From Roseomonas indoligenes (GTDB taxonomy: Bacteria; Pseudomonadota; Alphaproteobacteria; Acetobacterales; Acetobacteraceae): DNA of 64,000 nucleotides. Location: assembly GCF_017813365.1 (NCBI RefSeq), contig NZ_JAGIZA010000005.1:1-64000 (forward strand), read 5' to 3'. The notes below the pieces were generated by a model. It was given only the letters and a program-made list of their open reading frames with translations, searched no databases and was not told the DNA's origin. Positions 48,745 to 57,439 of the stretch are shown in pieces. How positions within the stretch are numbered: position 1 is the stretch's first letter; each line of letters starts with the position of its first letter. The translations under genes and the position numbers were made by a program.

Positions 48745-50148
48745 ATGGACATCCTCCTCCAGGCCCTACCCCTGCTGGTGCTGCTTGCCCTCCTGGGTTC
48801 CGGGCGGGTGGCGCCGGTGCCGGCCTGCCTGGCCGCCCTCGCCGCCTCCCTGCCCGCCGTCTCGGCCGCGCTGCCGCCGGGCCTACCACTGCCCCGTTTT
48901 CTCGGCACGGAGAGCCTGCGCGCCCTTTTCCTCGGCCTGCTGCCGGTGGCCACCCTCTCGGGCGGCCTGCTCTTCAGCCTCGCGGCCGCCCCCCGCGCGA
49001 CGGAGGCCGTCCCCCCGTCCCCCCGCCGGGCTTATCTGATGATCCTCGCCGGCTCCTTCGTGGAGAGCGTGACGGGGTTCGGCGTCGGCGCCGTCTTCAC
49101 CGTTGGCGCGCTCCGGGCCATGGGGATCGCCGCCGCCCCGGCGGGCGGGATGGCCGTGCTCTCCCTCTGGCTCGCGCCCTGGGGCGGGCTGGGTCCGGGG
49201 CTGGCGCTCGGCGCGGCCCTGGCACACCGGCCGTCGCACGAGGTCTCCTTCGTGACTGCCATGCCGCACGCCGCCTGGATGCTCGCCGCGCCGCCCGTGC
49301 TCTGGGCGCTGCTGGCCCGGGCCGGGCTGCCGGTGCCGCGGGCGGAGCGGTTGGTGCAGTTCGGGATGCAGGCCGCCGTCGCCGCCCTCGTCGTGCTCCT
49401 CGGCCGGTTCATGCCCGCCGAGACGGTGGGCTTTCTCTCCTCCGGGATCGTCCTGCTGCCCGCGCTCTGGCGCTTCGCCCCGCCGCGAGACGCGGTGTCG
49501 CGGGACCACGCGCTGGCGGCGATCGGGCCCTGGGCGCTGCTGACCTTCGTGCTCCTCCTCGCCCGCGCCTGGCAGTCCGCGCCGGGCTGGCGGCCCTATG
49601 CCGACCTCCCGGCCTTTGGGCTGACCCATGTGGCGGTGGTGCTCTGGTGCGTCTCCCTCGGCTTCCTGGCGCTGCGCCAGGACGGTCCCTCCCGTTTTGG
49701 AGAGGCGATGCGCCGGATGCGCCGCCCCGCGGCCGCCATGCTGCTCTATGTCCTGCTCGGGCGCTGGCTGGCGGGCTCCGGCGCGGCGACGGGACTGGCG
49801 CACGGGATCGCTGCCGGGCTCGGCCCCCTGGCGCCCTTCGCGATCCCGCCGCTGGGCTTCATCGGCGGGCTGCTGACGGGCAGCGGCGTCGGCGCCGCCT
49901 CCTCCATGATGAGCGTGCAGGCGGATCTCGGACTCGCCGCCGGGCTGCCGCCCTGGCTGGCGCCGGGCATCCACAACTTCGCCTCCGGCGTCGGCGCCGC
50001 CTACTCCTTCGCAATGACGGCCATGGTCTGCGGGCTCCTGGCGGACGGCACGCGCCCGCCGGCGATCTGGCGCGGCGTCTGGCCGCTGATCGTTATCGCC
50101 CTTCTCGTCGGCTGGGCGGCCGTGGCGATCCTGCGCGCGCTGGCGTAA
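48745..50148 (+). CDS. L-lactate permease-like membrane carrier
   Basis: 467 residues with about 12 hydrophobic helices. The motifs SFVESVTGFGVGAVFTVGAL, FIGGLLTGSGVGAASSMMS and FASGVGAAYSFA are the half-repeats of the LctP family, which brings in lactate or glycolate with protons. It is shorter than typical LctP (about 550), mainly in loops. Substrate not provable. ATG at 48745; the frame extends upstream without a ribosome site. Confidence 0.7.
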   Translation: MDILLQALPLLVLLALLGSGRVAPVPACLAALAASLPAVSAALPPGLPLPRFLGTESLRALFLGLLPVATLSGGLLFSLAAAPRATEAVPPSPRRAYLMILAGSFVESVTGFGVGAVFTVGALRAMGIAAAPAGGMAVLSLWLAPWGGLGPGLALGAALAHRPSHEVSFVTAMPHAAWMLAAPPVLWALLARAGLPVPRAERLVQFGMQAAVAALVVLLGRFMPAETVGFLSSGIVLLPALWRFAPPRDAVSRDHALAAIGPWALLTFVLLLARAWQSAPGWRPYADLPAFGLTHVAVVLWCVSLGFLALRQDGPSRFGEAMRRMRRPAAAMLLYVLLGRWLAGSGAATGLAHGIAAGLGPLAPFAIPPLGFIGGLLTGSGVGAASSMMSVQADLGLAAGLPPWLAPGIHNFASGVGAAYSFAMTAMVCGLLADGTRPPAIWRGVWPLIVIALLVGWAAVAILRALA

Positions 50149-50158
50149 GCCGGGTGGC

Positions 50159-50803
50159 ATGAGCGCCCGCGCCGCCCGCAAGCACCTCTCCGCCGATCCC
50201 GTGCTCGGCCCCGTTATCGCCCAGGTCGGGGCCATGGGGCTGAAGCCGGTAAAGGACCGCGAGCCCTATGAGGCGCTGGTGCGCGCCATCGCCCATCAGC
50301 AGGTGCATGGCCGCGCGGCGGAGGCGATGCTGAACCGCCTGATCGCGCACACGCCGGAACACCCCTTTCCCCCGCCGGAGCGCGTGCTGGCCCTGCCGGA
50401 CGGCGCGCTGCGGGCCTGCGGCTTCTCGGGCGCCAAGCAGGCGGCCATCCTGGACATCGCCCACAAGTCCGCCGCCGGGTGGGTGCCCACCCGCCGCGCC
50501 GCCGCGCGCCTCTCCGACGAGGCGCTGATCGAGCGGCTGGTGGCGCTGCGCGGCGTGGGCCGCTGGACGGTGGAAATGCTGCTGATGTTCACCCTCGGCC
50601 GCCCGGACATCCTGCCCGTGGATGATTTCGGCGTGCGGGAGGGATACCGCGTCGCGGCCGGGCTGGAACTGCAGCCGAAGCCGAAGGAGCTGGCCGCGAT
50701 CGGCGCGCGCTGGGCACCGTTCCGGTCCGCGGCCGCATGGTATCTCTGGCGCGCGGCGGACCTGAACAAGACGAACAGCTTCAAGGCGCCGAGCGCGATC
50801 TGA
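50159..50803 (+). CDS. DNA-3-methyladenine glycosylase II, AlkA-type
   Basis: 214 residues, one HhH-GPD domain: EALVRAIAHQQVHGRAAEAM, the hairpin LRGVGRWTVEMLLMF and the catalytic Asp in ILPVDDFGVREG (near 158). It removes alkylated purines in base-excision repair. It lacks the N-terminal extra domain of E. coli AlkA and resembles the short forms of many alphaproteobacteria. Starts 10 bases after the permease gene. Confidence 0.85.
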   Translation: MSARAARKHLSADPVLGPVIAQVGAMGLKPVKDREPYEALVRAIAHQQVHGRAAEAMLNRLIAHTPEHPFPPPERVLALPDGALRACGFSGAKQAAILDIAHKSAAGWVPTRRAAARLSDEALIERLVALRGVGRWTVEMLLMFTLGRPDILPVDDFGVREGYRVAAGLELQPKPKELAAIGARWAPFRSAAAWYLWRAADLNKTNSFKAPSAI

Positions 50804-50812
50804 GCGCGGCCG

Positions 50813-51568
50813 TCAGACCGGCGCGAAGCCCTCCACCACGGCCGCGAAGGCGTCCGGCTGGTCCGCATGAAGCCAGTGGCTGGCGCCCTTCAAGGTCAGG
50901 AAGCGCGCATGGGGGAACAGCGCGCGGAAGGTGGGCCGGTTCTCCGTCCGGATGTAGCGGGAGTGCTCGCCGGCGACGACCAGGGTCGGCCCGTCAAAGG
51001 TCGCGTTGTCCGGTGCTTCCCACCCCATGATCGCCGGTAGGGTGGCCGAGATCTCCTCCAGCCCGATCCTCCAGCCGGAAGCATCGGGCTTGCGGTTCGT
51101 CAGGATGAAGGCGCGAACCCCCGCATCCGGCTCCGCGGAGGCCAGCGCGGCGTCCACCTCGGCCCGGGGCATGCCCGGCGGCACGCCGCGCATCGCCTCC
51201 ACCAGCGGCACCCAGCGGGAGGGATAGGAGACAGGTGCGATGTCCGCGACCAGCAAGCGGGCCACCAGCTCCGGCCGTGTCAGGGCCAGCATCATCGCGG
51301 CCTTGCCGCCCATGGAGTGGCCCATCACCGCCGCGCGCGGAATTCCCATCGCGGCCAGCGTCTTCGCCACCGCATCGGCCATGAGGCGGTAGTCCATCGC
51401 CGCTGCGTGCGGGCTGGCCCCGTGATTGGGCATGTCGAGCGCGACCACCCGCCGCCCGCCCGCCGCCAAACGCCGCTGCAGCACCCCGAAGTTGCGGGCC
51501 TGGCCGAAGAGCCCGTGCAGCAGTACCAGCACCGGCCCCTCGCCGGCCTCGACCGCGTTCAGGATCAT
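50813..51568 (-). CDS. Alpha/beta hydrolase, YbfF-like esterase
   Basis: 251 residues. LLHGLFGQARNFGVL oxyanion region, LDMPNHGASPH, nucleophile GHSMGGKAAM (Ser 85), and a final KGASHWLHADQP with the catalytic His. These are the hallmarks of YbfF/ABHD11-like esterases acting on short acyl-CoA or ester substrates. Physiological substrate unknown. Confidence 0.8.
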   Translation of the reverse strand: MILNAVEAGEGPVLVLLHGLFGQARNFGVLQRRLAAGGRRVVALDMPNHGASPHAAAMDYRLMADAVAKTLAAMGIPRAAVMGHSMGGKAAMMLALTRPELVARLLVADIAPVSYPSRWVPLVEAMRGVPPGMPRAEVDAALASAEPDAGVRAFILTNRKPDASGWRIGLEEISATLPAIMGWEAPDNATFDGPTLVVAGEHSRYIRTENRPTFRALFPHARFLTLKGASHWLHADQPDAFAAVVEGFAPV

Positions 51569-51580
51569 GCCTTCTCCCCT

Positions 51581-51650
51581 ACCCGCGCACCGCCAGCACC
51601 CATCACCCGCGCACCGCCAGCACCCGTCACCCGCGCACCGCCAGCACGAC
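51581..51650. repeat. Three tandem 24-base repeats at the end of the EamA gene
   Basis: Units at 51581-51604, 51605-51628 and 51629-51650 share ACCCGCGCACCGCCAGCAC and differ at one or two bases. The unit nearest the gene encodes its last residues (LAVRG); the others follow the stop. A slippage duplication of the gene end; no function seen. Confidence 0.75.
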
Positions 51651-52487
51651 GCTCGCGAAGACCAGCGCGCCGCCCGCCAGGATGTCCCACCCCACCGGCT
51701 CCCCCAGCCATAGCGCCCCCAGCGTCACGCCGAGGACGGGCACCAGCATGAACCCGACGGAGGCCACGGTGGAGGGCAGGCGCCGGCCGGCCTCGATCAC
51801 GCTCCAGGTGCCCAGCGGCGCGGCGACCAGGCCGATGAAGGCGGCATGCGGCAGGGCGCCCCGCCCGATCCCGCCATCCGGTTCCCGGAAGGCCGCCAGC
51901 GCGAGCAGGAGCAGCGTCGCCAGACCGAAGAAGAAGGGCAGCAGCTCCAGCATCGGCCGCTGCGGCGGGAAGCGGCGCGTGATCACGATGGCGATGCTCC
52001 AGAGCACGGAGGCGCCGACGAGCAGCCCGTTCCCCGCGAGGACCGCCGGATCCGACCAGTCCACAGCCCAGGGCCCCACGAGGACCAGCGCCCCGGCCAG
52101 CCCCAGCCCCGCCGCCGCCCAGCGCAGCGGGGACACGCGCTCCCCCAGCACGAGCACCGAGAGCGGGACGAGGGAGTAGATCGTCACGTTGGAGAGCACG
52201 GCGATGCGCCCGGCCGGCAGCACGCCGAGCGCGATATGCGTCAGCGCGAAGAAGCCGCCGATCTGGAGCAGACCGAGCGCCAGGACGGATGGCAGGTCCC
52301 GCCGCCCTGGCAGGTGCAGCCGACCGAGGCACAGCAGAATTAAGGTTGAGGCGAGCGCGGCCAGTCCCGCCCGGCTGGCGCCAAACCAGACGGGCGTGGC
52401 GTCCCGCAGCGCGTCCTTCGCGATGGGCCAGACGCCGCCGAAGAGGACAACGGCGACGGCCAGCAGCCAAAGATCGCGCGGGTTCAA
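51627..52487 (-). CDS. EamA/DMT-superfamily exporter
   Basis: 286 residues with ten hydrophobic helices in two EamA halves (about 5-140 and 150-285), each with the conserved small-residue pattern (WFGASRAGLAALAS; PLGTWSVIEAGRRL). Such proteins export amino acids or small metabolites. Substrate unknown. Starts 10 bases after the upstream quinone oxidoreductase gene on the same strand. Confidence 0.8.
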   Translation of the reverse strand: MNPRDLWLLAVAVVLFGGVWPIAKDALRDATPVWFGASRAGLAALASTLILLCLGRLHLPGRRDLPSVLALGLLQIGGFFALTHIALGVLPAGRIAVLSNVTIYSLVPLSVLVLGERVSPLRWAAAGLGLAGALVLVGPWAVDWSDPAVLAGNGLLVGASVLWSIAIVITRRFPPQRPMLELLPFFFGLATLLLLALAAFREPDGGIGRGALPHAAFIGLVAAPLGTWSVIEAGRRLPSTVASVGFMLVPVLGVTLGALWLGEPVGWDILAGGALVFASVVLAVRG

Positions 52488-52496
52488 GATCCGGGC

Positions 52497-53501
52497 CTAG
52501 GCCACCGTCAGCACGATCTTGCCGATATGCGCGCTGCTCTCCATCAGCCGATGCGCCGCCGCCGCCTCGCGCAGCGGGAAGGTGGCATGGATGCGGGGCC
52601 CGCAGCGCCCGGCCGAGAGCACGGGCCAGACCTTCTTCTCCAGCTCCCGTGCAATCACGCCCTTCTCCGCCGCCGTGCGCGGACGCATCGTGCTGCCGGT
52701 GACGACGAGGCGCTTGAGCATGATCGGGCGGATATCGGCCTTCTCCACCTCGTAGCCGCCCATCAGCGCAATGATCACCAGCCGCCCATCCTGCCCCAGC
52801 ACGCGCAGGTTCCGCTGGAAATAGTCCGCCCCGATCATGTCCAGGATTACGTCGGCGCCCTTCCCGTCCGTCGCGCGCTTCATCTCCGCCGCGAAGTCCT
52901 GCGTCCTGTAGTCGAAGGCCTCCTCAGCCCCGAACTCCAGGCAGGCCGCGACCTTCTCCGGGCTGCCGGCGGTGGCGAAGGGGCGCGCACCGAACTCCCG
53001 CGCCAGCTGCAGGGCGGTGGAGCCGATGCCGGAGGTGCCGCCATGCACCAGCATCACCTCCCCCGACGAGAGCCGCCCATGGCCGAACAGGTTGGCCCAG
53101 ACGGTGAAGAAGGTCTCCGGCAGGGCCGCGGCGCGCACGGCGTCGTAGCCCTCCGGCCAGGGCAGGCACTGGGTGGCGGGGGCAACGGCGAACTCGGCGT
53201 AGCCGCCGCCATTCGCCAGGGCGCAGACGCGATCGCCGATCCGGAAGCGGTCCACCCCTTCCCCAACCGCCGCCACCTCGCCGGCCACCTCCAGCCCGAC
53301 GACCGGGCTCGCCCCCTTCGGCGGCGGGTAGAGGCCCTTGCGCTGCTGCACGTCCGGCCGGTTCACGCCCGCGGCCATCACCCGGATCAGCACCTCGCCC
53401 GGGGCGGGGCGGGGCACGGGGCCGGTGGTGGCCACCAGAACCTCCGGCTCGCCCCCGGCGCCGTGGTCGATGAAGGTCATGCTCTCGGGCAGGTCGTGCA
53501 T
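52497..53501 (-). CDS. Zinc-free NAD(P)H:quinone oxidoreductase (MDR family)
   Basis: 334 residues. GroES-like N-terminal domain (VMAAGVNRPDVQQRKGLYPP), the NAD(P)-binding GGTSGIGSTALQLAREFGA, and DVILDMIGADYFQRNLRVL. No zinc-binding Cys set, so it belongs to the quinone reductase/PIG3 type rather than alcohol dehydrogenases. It likely reduces quinones or enones in the cytoplasm. Confidence 0.85.
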   Translation of the reverse strand: MHDLPESMTFIDHGAGGEPEVLVATTGPVPRPAPGEVLIRVMAAGVNRPDVQQRKGLYPPPKGASPVVGLEVAGEVAAVGEGVDRFRIGDRVCALANGGGYAEFAVAPATQCLPWPEGYDAVRAAALPETFFTVWANLFGHGRLSSGEVMLVHGGTSGIGSTALQLAREFGARPFATAGSPEKVAACLEFGAEEAFDYRTQDFAAEMKRATDGKGADVILDMIGADYFQRNLRVLGQDGRLVIIALMGGYEVEKADIRPIMLKRLVVTGSTMRPRTAAEKGVIARELEKKVWPVLSAGRCGPRIHATFPLREAAAAHRLMESSAHIGKIVLTVA

Positions 53502-53687
53502 CGGGCTCTCCGGGCGGGGGGGGGCGGCGGAAGGTCGTCGCGGGGGCGCGGGCCGTCAAGCGCAAGGCGGGGAAGCGCGAGGCGGGGCACCGATGCGTGA
53601 CAGGATCAACCGCCCACCGGCCTTGCGCGGGGCGGTTCGAGGGGCGACCATCGGATCACTCCACGGAATGCGAGGTAATGAGGGACC

Positions 53688-54962
53688 ATGCGTCCGGCCG
53701 CGCCGCGCCGCAGCCTCCTGGCCGCGCTTGCCCTGCCGTTGGCAGCCGGGGCGGCCCGTGCCCAGGCGCCCGCGCCGCCGGCGCCGCAGCCGGCCGCGCC
53801 GGCCGTCTCCCCGGCCGGGGCGGAGTGGCGCATCGGGGCGGTCTATCCCCTCTCCGGCGTACCCGGCCTGCTGGGGGATGAATCCTTCCGCGGGCTCGAG
53901 ATGGCGGTCGAGGAGCGCAACGCCGCCGGCGGGCTGATCGGCCGGCCCGTCCGCCTCCTCCGCGCCGACGCCATCGATCAGGCCGCCGCCGTGGCGGAGG
54001 CGCGGCGGCTGATGGGGGCGGAGAAGGCCTCGGTCCTGATCGGCAGCAGCGATTCCGCCGTTTCCCTCGCCGCCAGCCAGGCCAGCGATGCGGCGGGCAT
54101 CCCCTATTTCGAGCTCGGCGCGGTGGCGGAGGGCATCACGGATCGCGGCTTCCGCAATCTCTGGCGCACCTGCCCGCGGGCGGCGGATTTCGCCGCGGTC
54201 GCGGCGGAGGCGGTCTCCTCCGTCCTGCCGACCCTGCTGGGGCGCCCGCGGGAGTCGCTGCGGGTGGGGCTGCTGCACGAGGAAAGCGCCTATGGAAGCT
54301 CCGTCGCGGAGTTGCAGGCCCTGCGGCTGGCCGAGGCCGGCATTCCCGTAGCGGAGCGCGTGCCCTACCCCGCCCGCCCCGCCGACCTGGCCCCCGCCGT
54401 GCAGCGGCTGCGCGAGGCCTTCGTGGACGTGCTGCTGCACGCGGCCGGCCAGAACGACGTGATCCTGCTGTTCCGCAACCTGCGGGAAGCGGGGTGGCGG
54501 CCGCGCATGATCATCGGCTCCGGCGGCGGTTACAGCCTGGCCGACACGGCCCGCGCCATCGGCCCCGCCTTCGATGGGGTAATGAACATCGGCTTCACCG
54601 GCTTTGCCATCGCGGACCGCGCCGCACCGGGGAATGCCGCCTTCGCGGAAGCCTATAAGCGCCGCTACGGGGCCGATCCCCGCTCCGGCCATTCCCTGGC
54701 GAACTTCTTCGGCGCCCGGATCGCCCTCGACACCATCGCCCGGGCGGGCGGGGCGGAGAAGGACAGGCTGCGGGCGGCGATGCTTGCCACCGACGTACCG
54801 GACGGCACCACCCCCGCCGGCTGGGGCGCCGCCTTCGACGAGCGCGGGCAGAACACGCGTGCCCGCCCCTGGCTTATGCAGTGGCAGGACGGGCGGCTCG
54901 TCACCATTCACCCGGAAGCGGCGGCGGTGGCCCTGCCCCGCAACCGACTGGGAACCGACTAG
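53688..54962 (+). CDS. ABC transporter substrate-binding protein, LivK/amide type
   Basis: 424 residues; signal peptide about 1-25 (LLAALALPLAAGAARAQA) followed by a Pro/Ala linker. Periplasmic binding fold type I with IGAVYPLSGVPGLLGDESF, MAVEERNAAGGLIGRPV, LIGSSDSAVSLAASQ and FFGARIALDTIARAG. Family members bind branched-chain amino acids, amides or urea. No permease or ATPase is adjacent, so its transporter is encoded elsewhere. Thirteen bases upstream of the M20 gene, which may act on the same substrate. Confidence 0.8.
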   Translation: MRPAAPRRSLLAALALPLAAGAARAQAPAPPAPQPAAPAVSPAGAEWRIGAVYPLSGVPGLLGDESFRGLEMAVEERNAAGGLIGRPVRLLRADAIDQAAAVAEARRLMGAEKASVLIGSSDSAVSLAASQASDAAGIPYFELGAVAEGITDRGFRNLWRTCPRAADFAAVAAEAVSSVLPTLLGRPRESLRVGLLHEESAYGSSVAELQALRLAEAGIPVAERVPYPARPADLAPAVQRLREAFVDVLLHAAGQNDVILLFRNLREAGWRPRMIIGSGGGYSLADTARAIGPAFDGVMNIGFTGFAIADRAAPGNAAFAEAYKRRYGADPRSGHSLANFFGARIALDTIARAGGAEKDRLRAAMLATDVPDGTTPAGWGAAFDERGQNTRARPWLMQWQDGRLVTIHPEAAAVALPRNRLGTD

Positions 54963-54975
54963 AGGAGAGCGGTCC

Positions 54976-56406
54976 ATGAGGAACGACGAATTCGTCTGGC
55001 GCGCCGTGGATGAGAGGAAGGAGGACTACGCGGCCTTCTCCGATCGGGTCTGGGACATGCCGGAGATCGCCTATACCGAAACGCGCTCGGTGGCCGAGCA
55101 CATCGAGATGCTGGAGAAGGAGGGCGCGCGGATCACGCGCGATCTCGCCGGAATCCCCACCGCCGTGATGGGCGAGTGGGGCGAGGGCGGGCCGGTGATC
55201 GCCATCCTCGGCGAGTACGACGCCCTGCCCAATCTCTCCCAGGAGGCCGGCATCGCCGAGCACAAGGAGGTGGTGGCGAACGGCCCCGGTCATGGCTGCG
55301 GGCACAACCTGCTCGGCGCCGCCTCCCTCCTCGCGGCCGCCGCGGTGAAGGACTGGTTGAAGGAAAACAACATCCCGGGCCGCGTCCGCTACTATGGCTG
55401 CCCCGCCGAGGAAGGCGGCGCCGCCAAGGGCTTCATGGCGCGCGACGGCGTATTCGACGACGTGGACATCGCCATTTCCTGGCACCCCGCCTCCTTCTCC
55501 GGCGTGAACGACCCCGTCTCCCTCGCCAACACGCGCATCGACTTCACCTTCCACGGCAAGTCCGCCCATGCCGCCGCCGCGCCGGAACTGGGCCGCTCCG
55601 CGCTGGATGCGGTGGAGCTGATGAACGTGGGCGTGAACTACATGCGCGAGCACATGCCCGACCACGCGCGCATCCACTACGCGATGCTGGATGGCGGCGG
55701 CATCGCGCCGAACGTCGTGCAGGCCCGCGCCAAGGTCCGCTACCTCATCCGCGCGCGGGACCTGCCGGAGCTGAACATGCTCGTGGCGCGCGTGCGGAAG
55801 ATCGCCGATGGCGCCGCGCTGATGACGGAGACGCGCGTGGAGACGAGCGTGGTCTCCGCCGTCTCCAACCTCCTCGGTAACACGCCGCTGGAGAAGGCGA
55901 TGTACGACAACTTCCAGCGCCTCGGCCCGCCGCAGTTCGACGACACGGACCGTCAGTACGCCGCGGAGATCCAGGCGACGCTGACGGAGCAGGACATCCT
56001 CAACGCCCATCGCCGGCACGGGCTGAAGGTGGAGCCGGGCAAGGTGCTCTGCGACATCGTCGTGCCCCTGGAAAGCAAGGGCGATGGCGGCGGCGTGGGC
56101 TCCACCGATGTGGGCGACGTCTCCTGGGCCGTGCCCACGGTGCAGGCCCGCGGCGCCACCTGCGCGATCGGGACGCCCTTCCACTCCTGGCAGCTCACCG
56201 CTCAGGGGAAGTCGCCGCACGCGCACAAGGGCATGGTGCATGTGGCGAAGGTGATGGCGGGCACTGCGGTCGACGCCATCCGCGATCCCGCGCTGGTCGA
56301 GAAGGCCAAGGCGGAGTTCAAGGAGCGGACGGGCGGGAAGCCCTATGAGAGCCCGCTGCCGAAGGATCTGGCCCCGCCGATCAGGGCCATGGGCCAGGGC
56401 GTGTGA
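54976..56406 (+). CDS. M20D amidohydrolase, aminobenzoyl-glutamate hydrolase B-like
   Basis: 476 residues, ATG after GGAGAG. Metal motifs: GPGHGCGHNLLGAA with the Cys of the M20D group, CPAEEGGAAKG with the catalytic Glu, WHPASFSG, and GKSAHAAAAPELGRSALDA in the lid domain. Length and motifs fit AbgB-like enzymes that cut p-aminobenzoyl-glutamate or similar amides. Probably works on amides imported via the binding protein encoded upstream. Confidence 0.85.
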   Translation: MRNDEFVWRAVDERKEDYAAFSDRVWDMPEIAYTETRSVAEHIEMLEKEGARITRDLAGIPTAVMGEWGEGGPVIAILGEYDALPNLSQEAGIAEHKEVVANGPGHGCGHNLLGAASLLAAAAVKDWLKENNIPGRVRYYGCPAEEGGAAKGFMARDGVFDDVDIAISWHPASFSGVNDPVSLANTRIDFTFHGKSAHAAAAPELGRSALDAVELMNVGVNYMREHMPDHARIHYAMLDGGGIAPNVVQARAKVRYLIRARDLPELNMLVARVRKIADGAALMTETRVETSVVSAVSNLLGNTPLEKAMYDNFQRLGPPQFDDTDRQYAAEIQATLTEQDILNAHRRHGLKVEPGKVLCDIVVPLESKGDGGGVGSTDVGDVSWAVPTVQARGATCAIGTPFHSWQLTAQGKSPHAHKGMVHVAKVMAGTAVDAIRDPALVEKAKAEFKERTGGKPYESPLPKDLAPPIRAMGQGV

Positions 56407-56414
56407 AGCAAAGC

Positions 56415-56441
56415 GGGGCGGGAGGCATCGCCTCCCGCCCC
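56415..56441. terminator. Terminator between convergent genes
   Basis: A perfect 12-base stem GGGGCGGGAGGC/GCCTCCCGCCCC with a three-base loop lies between the stops of the M20 gene and the TctC gene. The flanking U content is modest on both strands, so it may work in both directions weakly. Confidence 0.65.
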
Positions 56442-56449
56442 GACTTGTC

Positions 56450-57439
56450 TCAGTCCGCCTTGATGCCGGCGGCGCGGATGATCGGCTCCCACTTCGCGAT
56501 CTCGTCGTCCAGCCACTTCTTCGCCGTCGCGGGCGTGGTGTCGGACCTGGTGGTGAGGGTGAGGTCGGAGAGGCGCTGCTTCACGCTGTCCATCGCCATC
56601 ACCTTGTTCACCGCCTCGTTGATCGCATTCACGATCGGCTGCGGAGTGCCGGAGGGCGCCATCACCATGTGCCAGGTATAGGCCTCGTAGCCCGGCACCC
56701 CCGCCTCCTGCACGGTGGGCAGGTCCGGCAGCTGCGGCAGGCGCTGGGTGGAGGTCACGGCCAGCCCCTTCACCTCGCCACGCGTCACGAAGGGCAGCGC
56801 GTTGTTGGCGATGCTGATCATCATCGCGATGGTGCCGCTCAGCAGGTCCGGCATGGCCGCGGACTCGCCGCGATAGGGCACGTGGTTGACCTTCAGCCCG
56901 CCCGCCTGGCGCAGGAAGAGCTCGGTCGCCAGGTGCAGCGCCGCGCCATTGCCGGTGGAGCCATAGTCGTACTTGCCGGGATTCGCCTTGAAGAGCGCGA
57001 TCAGCTCCTGCAGCGAGTTTACCGGCAGTTCCTTGTTCACCATCACGATCATCGGGATCACGCCCGTCAGCGCGACGGGGGTGAAGTCCGCGATCGGATC
57101 GAAGGGCAGCTTGGGGAAGATGGCGCGCAGGGTGGAGTGCGCGATGGTGGTGTAGAGCAGCGCCTGCCCGTCCTTCGGCGCCTTCGCCACCACGTCGGAC
57201 CCGACCACGACGCCCGCGCCCGTGCGGTTCTCCACGATCACGCGCTGCGGCAGGGTCTTGGACAACTCGTCGGCCAGCAGTCGCGCGGGGATGTCGGTGG
57301 GGCCGCCGGCGGCGAAGGGCACGATCAGGCGCACGGGGTTGTTCGGCCAGCCCGCACCCTGGGCATGGACGGCAGGCGCGGCGAGAGGCGCGGCGGCCAG
57401 GCCGGCGGCCCCGGCGATGAGGTGGCGGCGCAGAATCAT
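56450..57439 (-). CDS. Tripartite tricarboxylate transporter receptor (TctC/Bug), orphan
   Basis: 329 residues. Signal peptide about 1-25 (HLIAGAAGLAAAPLAAPAVH), then the Bug fold: PVRLIVPFAAGGPTDIPARL, VIVENRTGAGVVVGSDVVAK, YGSTGNGAALHLATELF and VPYRGESAAMPDLLSG. It captures a carboxylate in the periplasm. No tctA or tctB permease is present in the window. ATG overlaps the DpaL stop by four bases, linking it to amino acid breakdown. Confidence 0.88.
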   Translation of the reverse strand: MILRRHLIAGAAGLAAAPLAAPAVHAQGAGWPNNPVRLIVPFAAGGPTDIPARLLADELSKTLPQRVIVENRTGAGVVVGSDVVAKAPKDGQALLYTTIAHSTLRAIFPKLPFDPIADFTPVALTGVIPMIVMVNKELPVNSLQELIALFKANPGKYDYGSTGNGAALHLATELFLRQAGGLKVNHVPYRGESAAMPDLLSGTIAMMISIANNALPFVTRGEVKGLAVTSTQRLPQLPDLPTVQEAGVPGYEAYTWHMVMAPSGTPQPIVNAINEAVNKVMAMDSVKQRLSDLTLTTRSDTTPATAKKWLDDEIAKWEPIIRAAGIKAD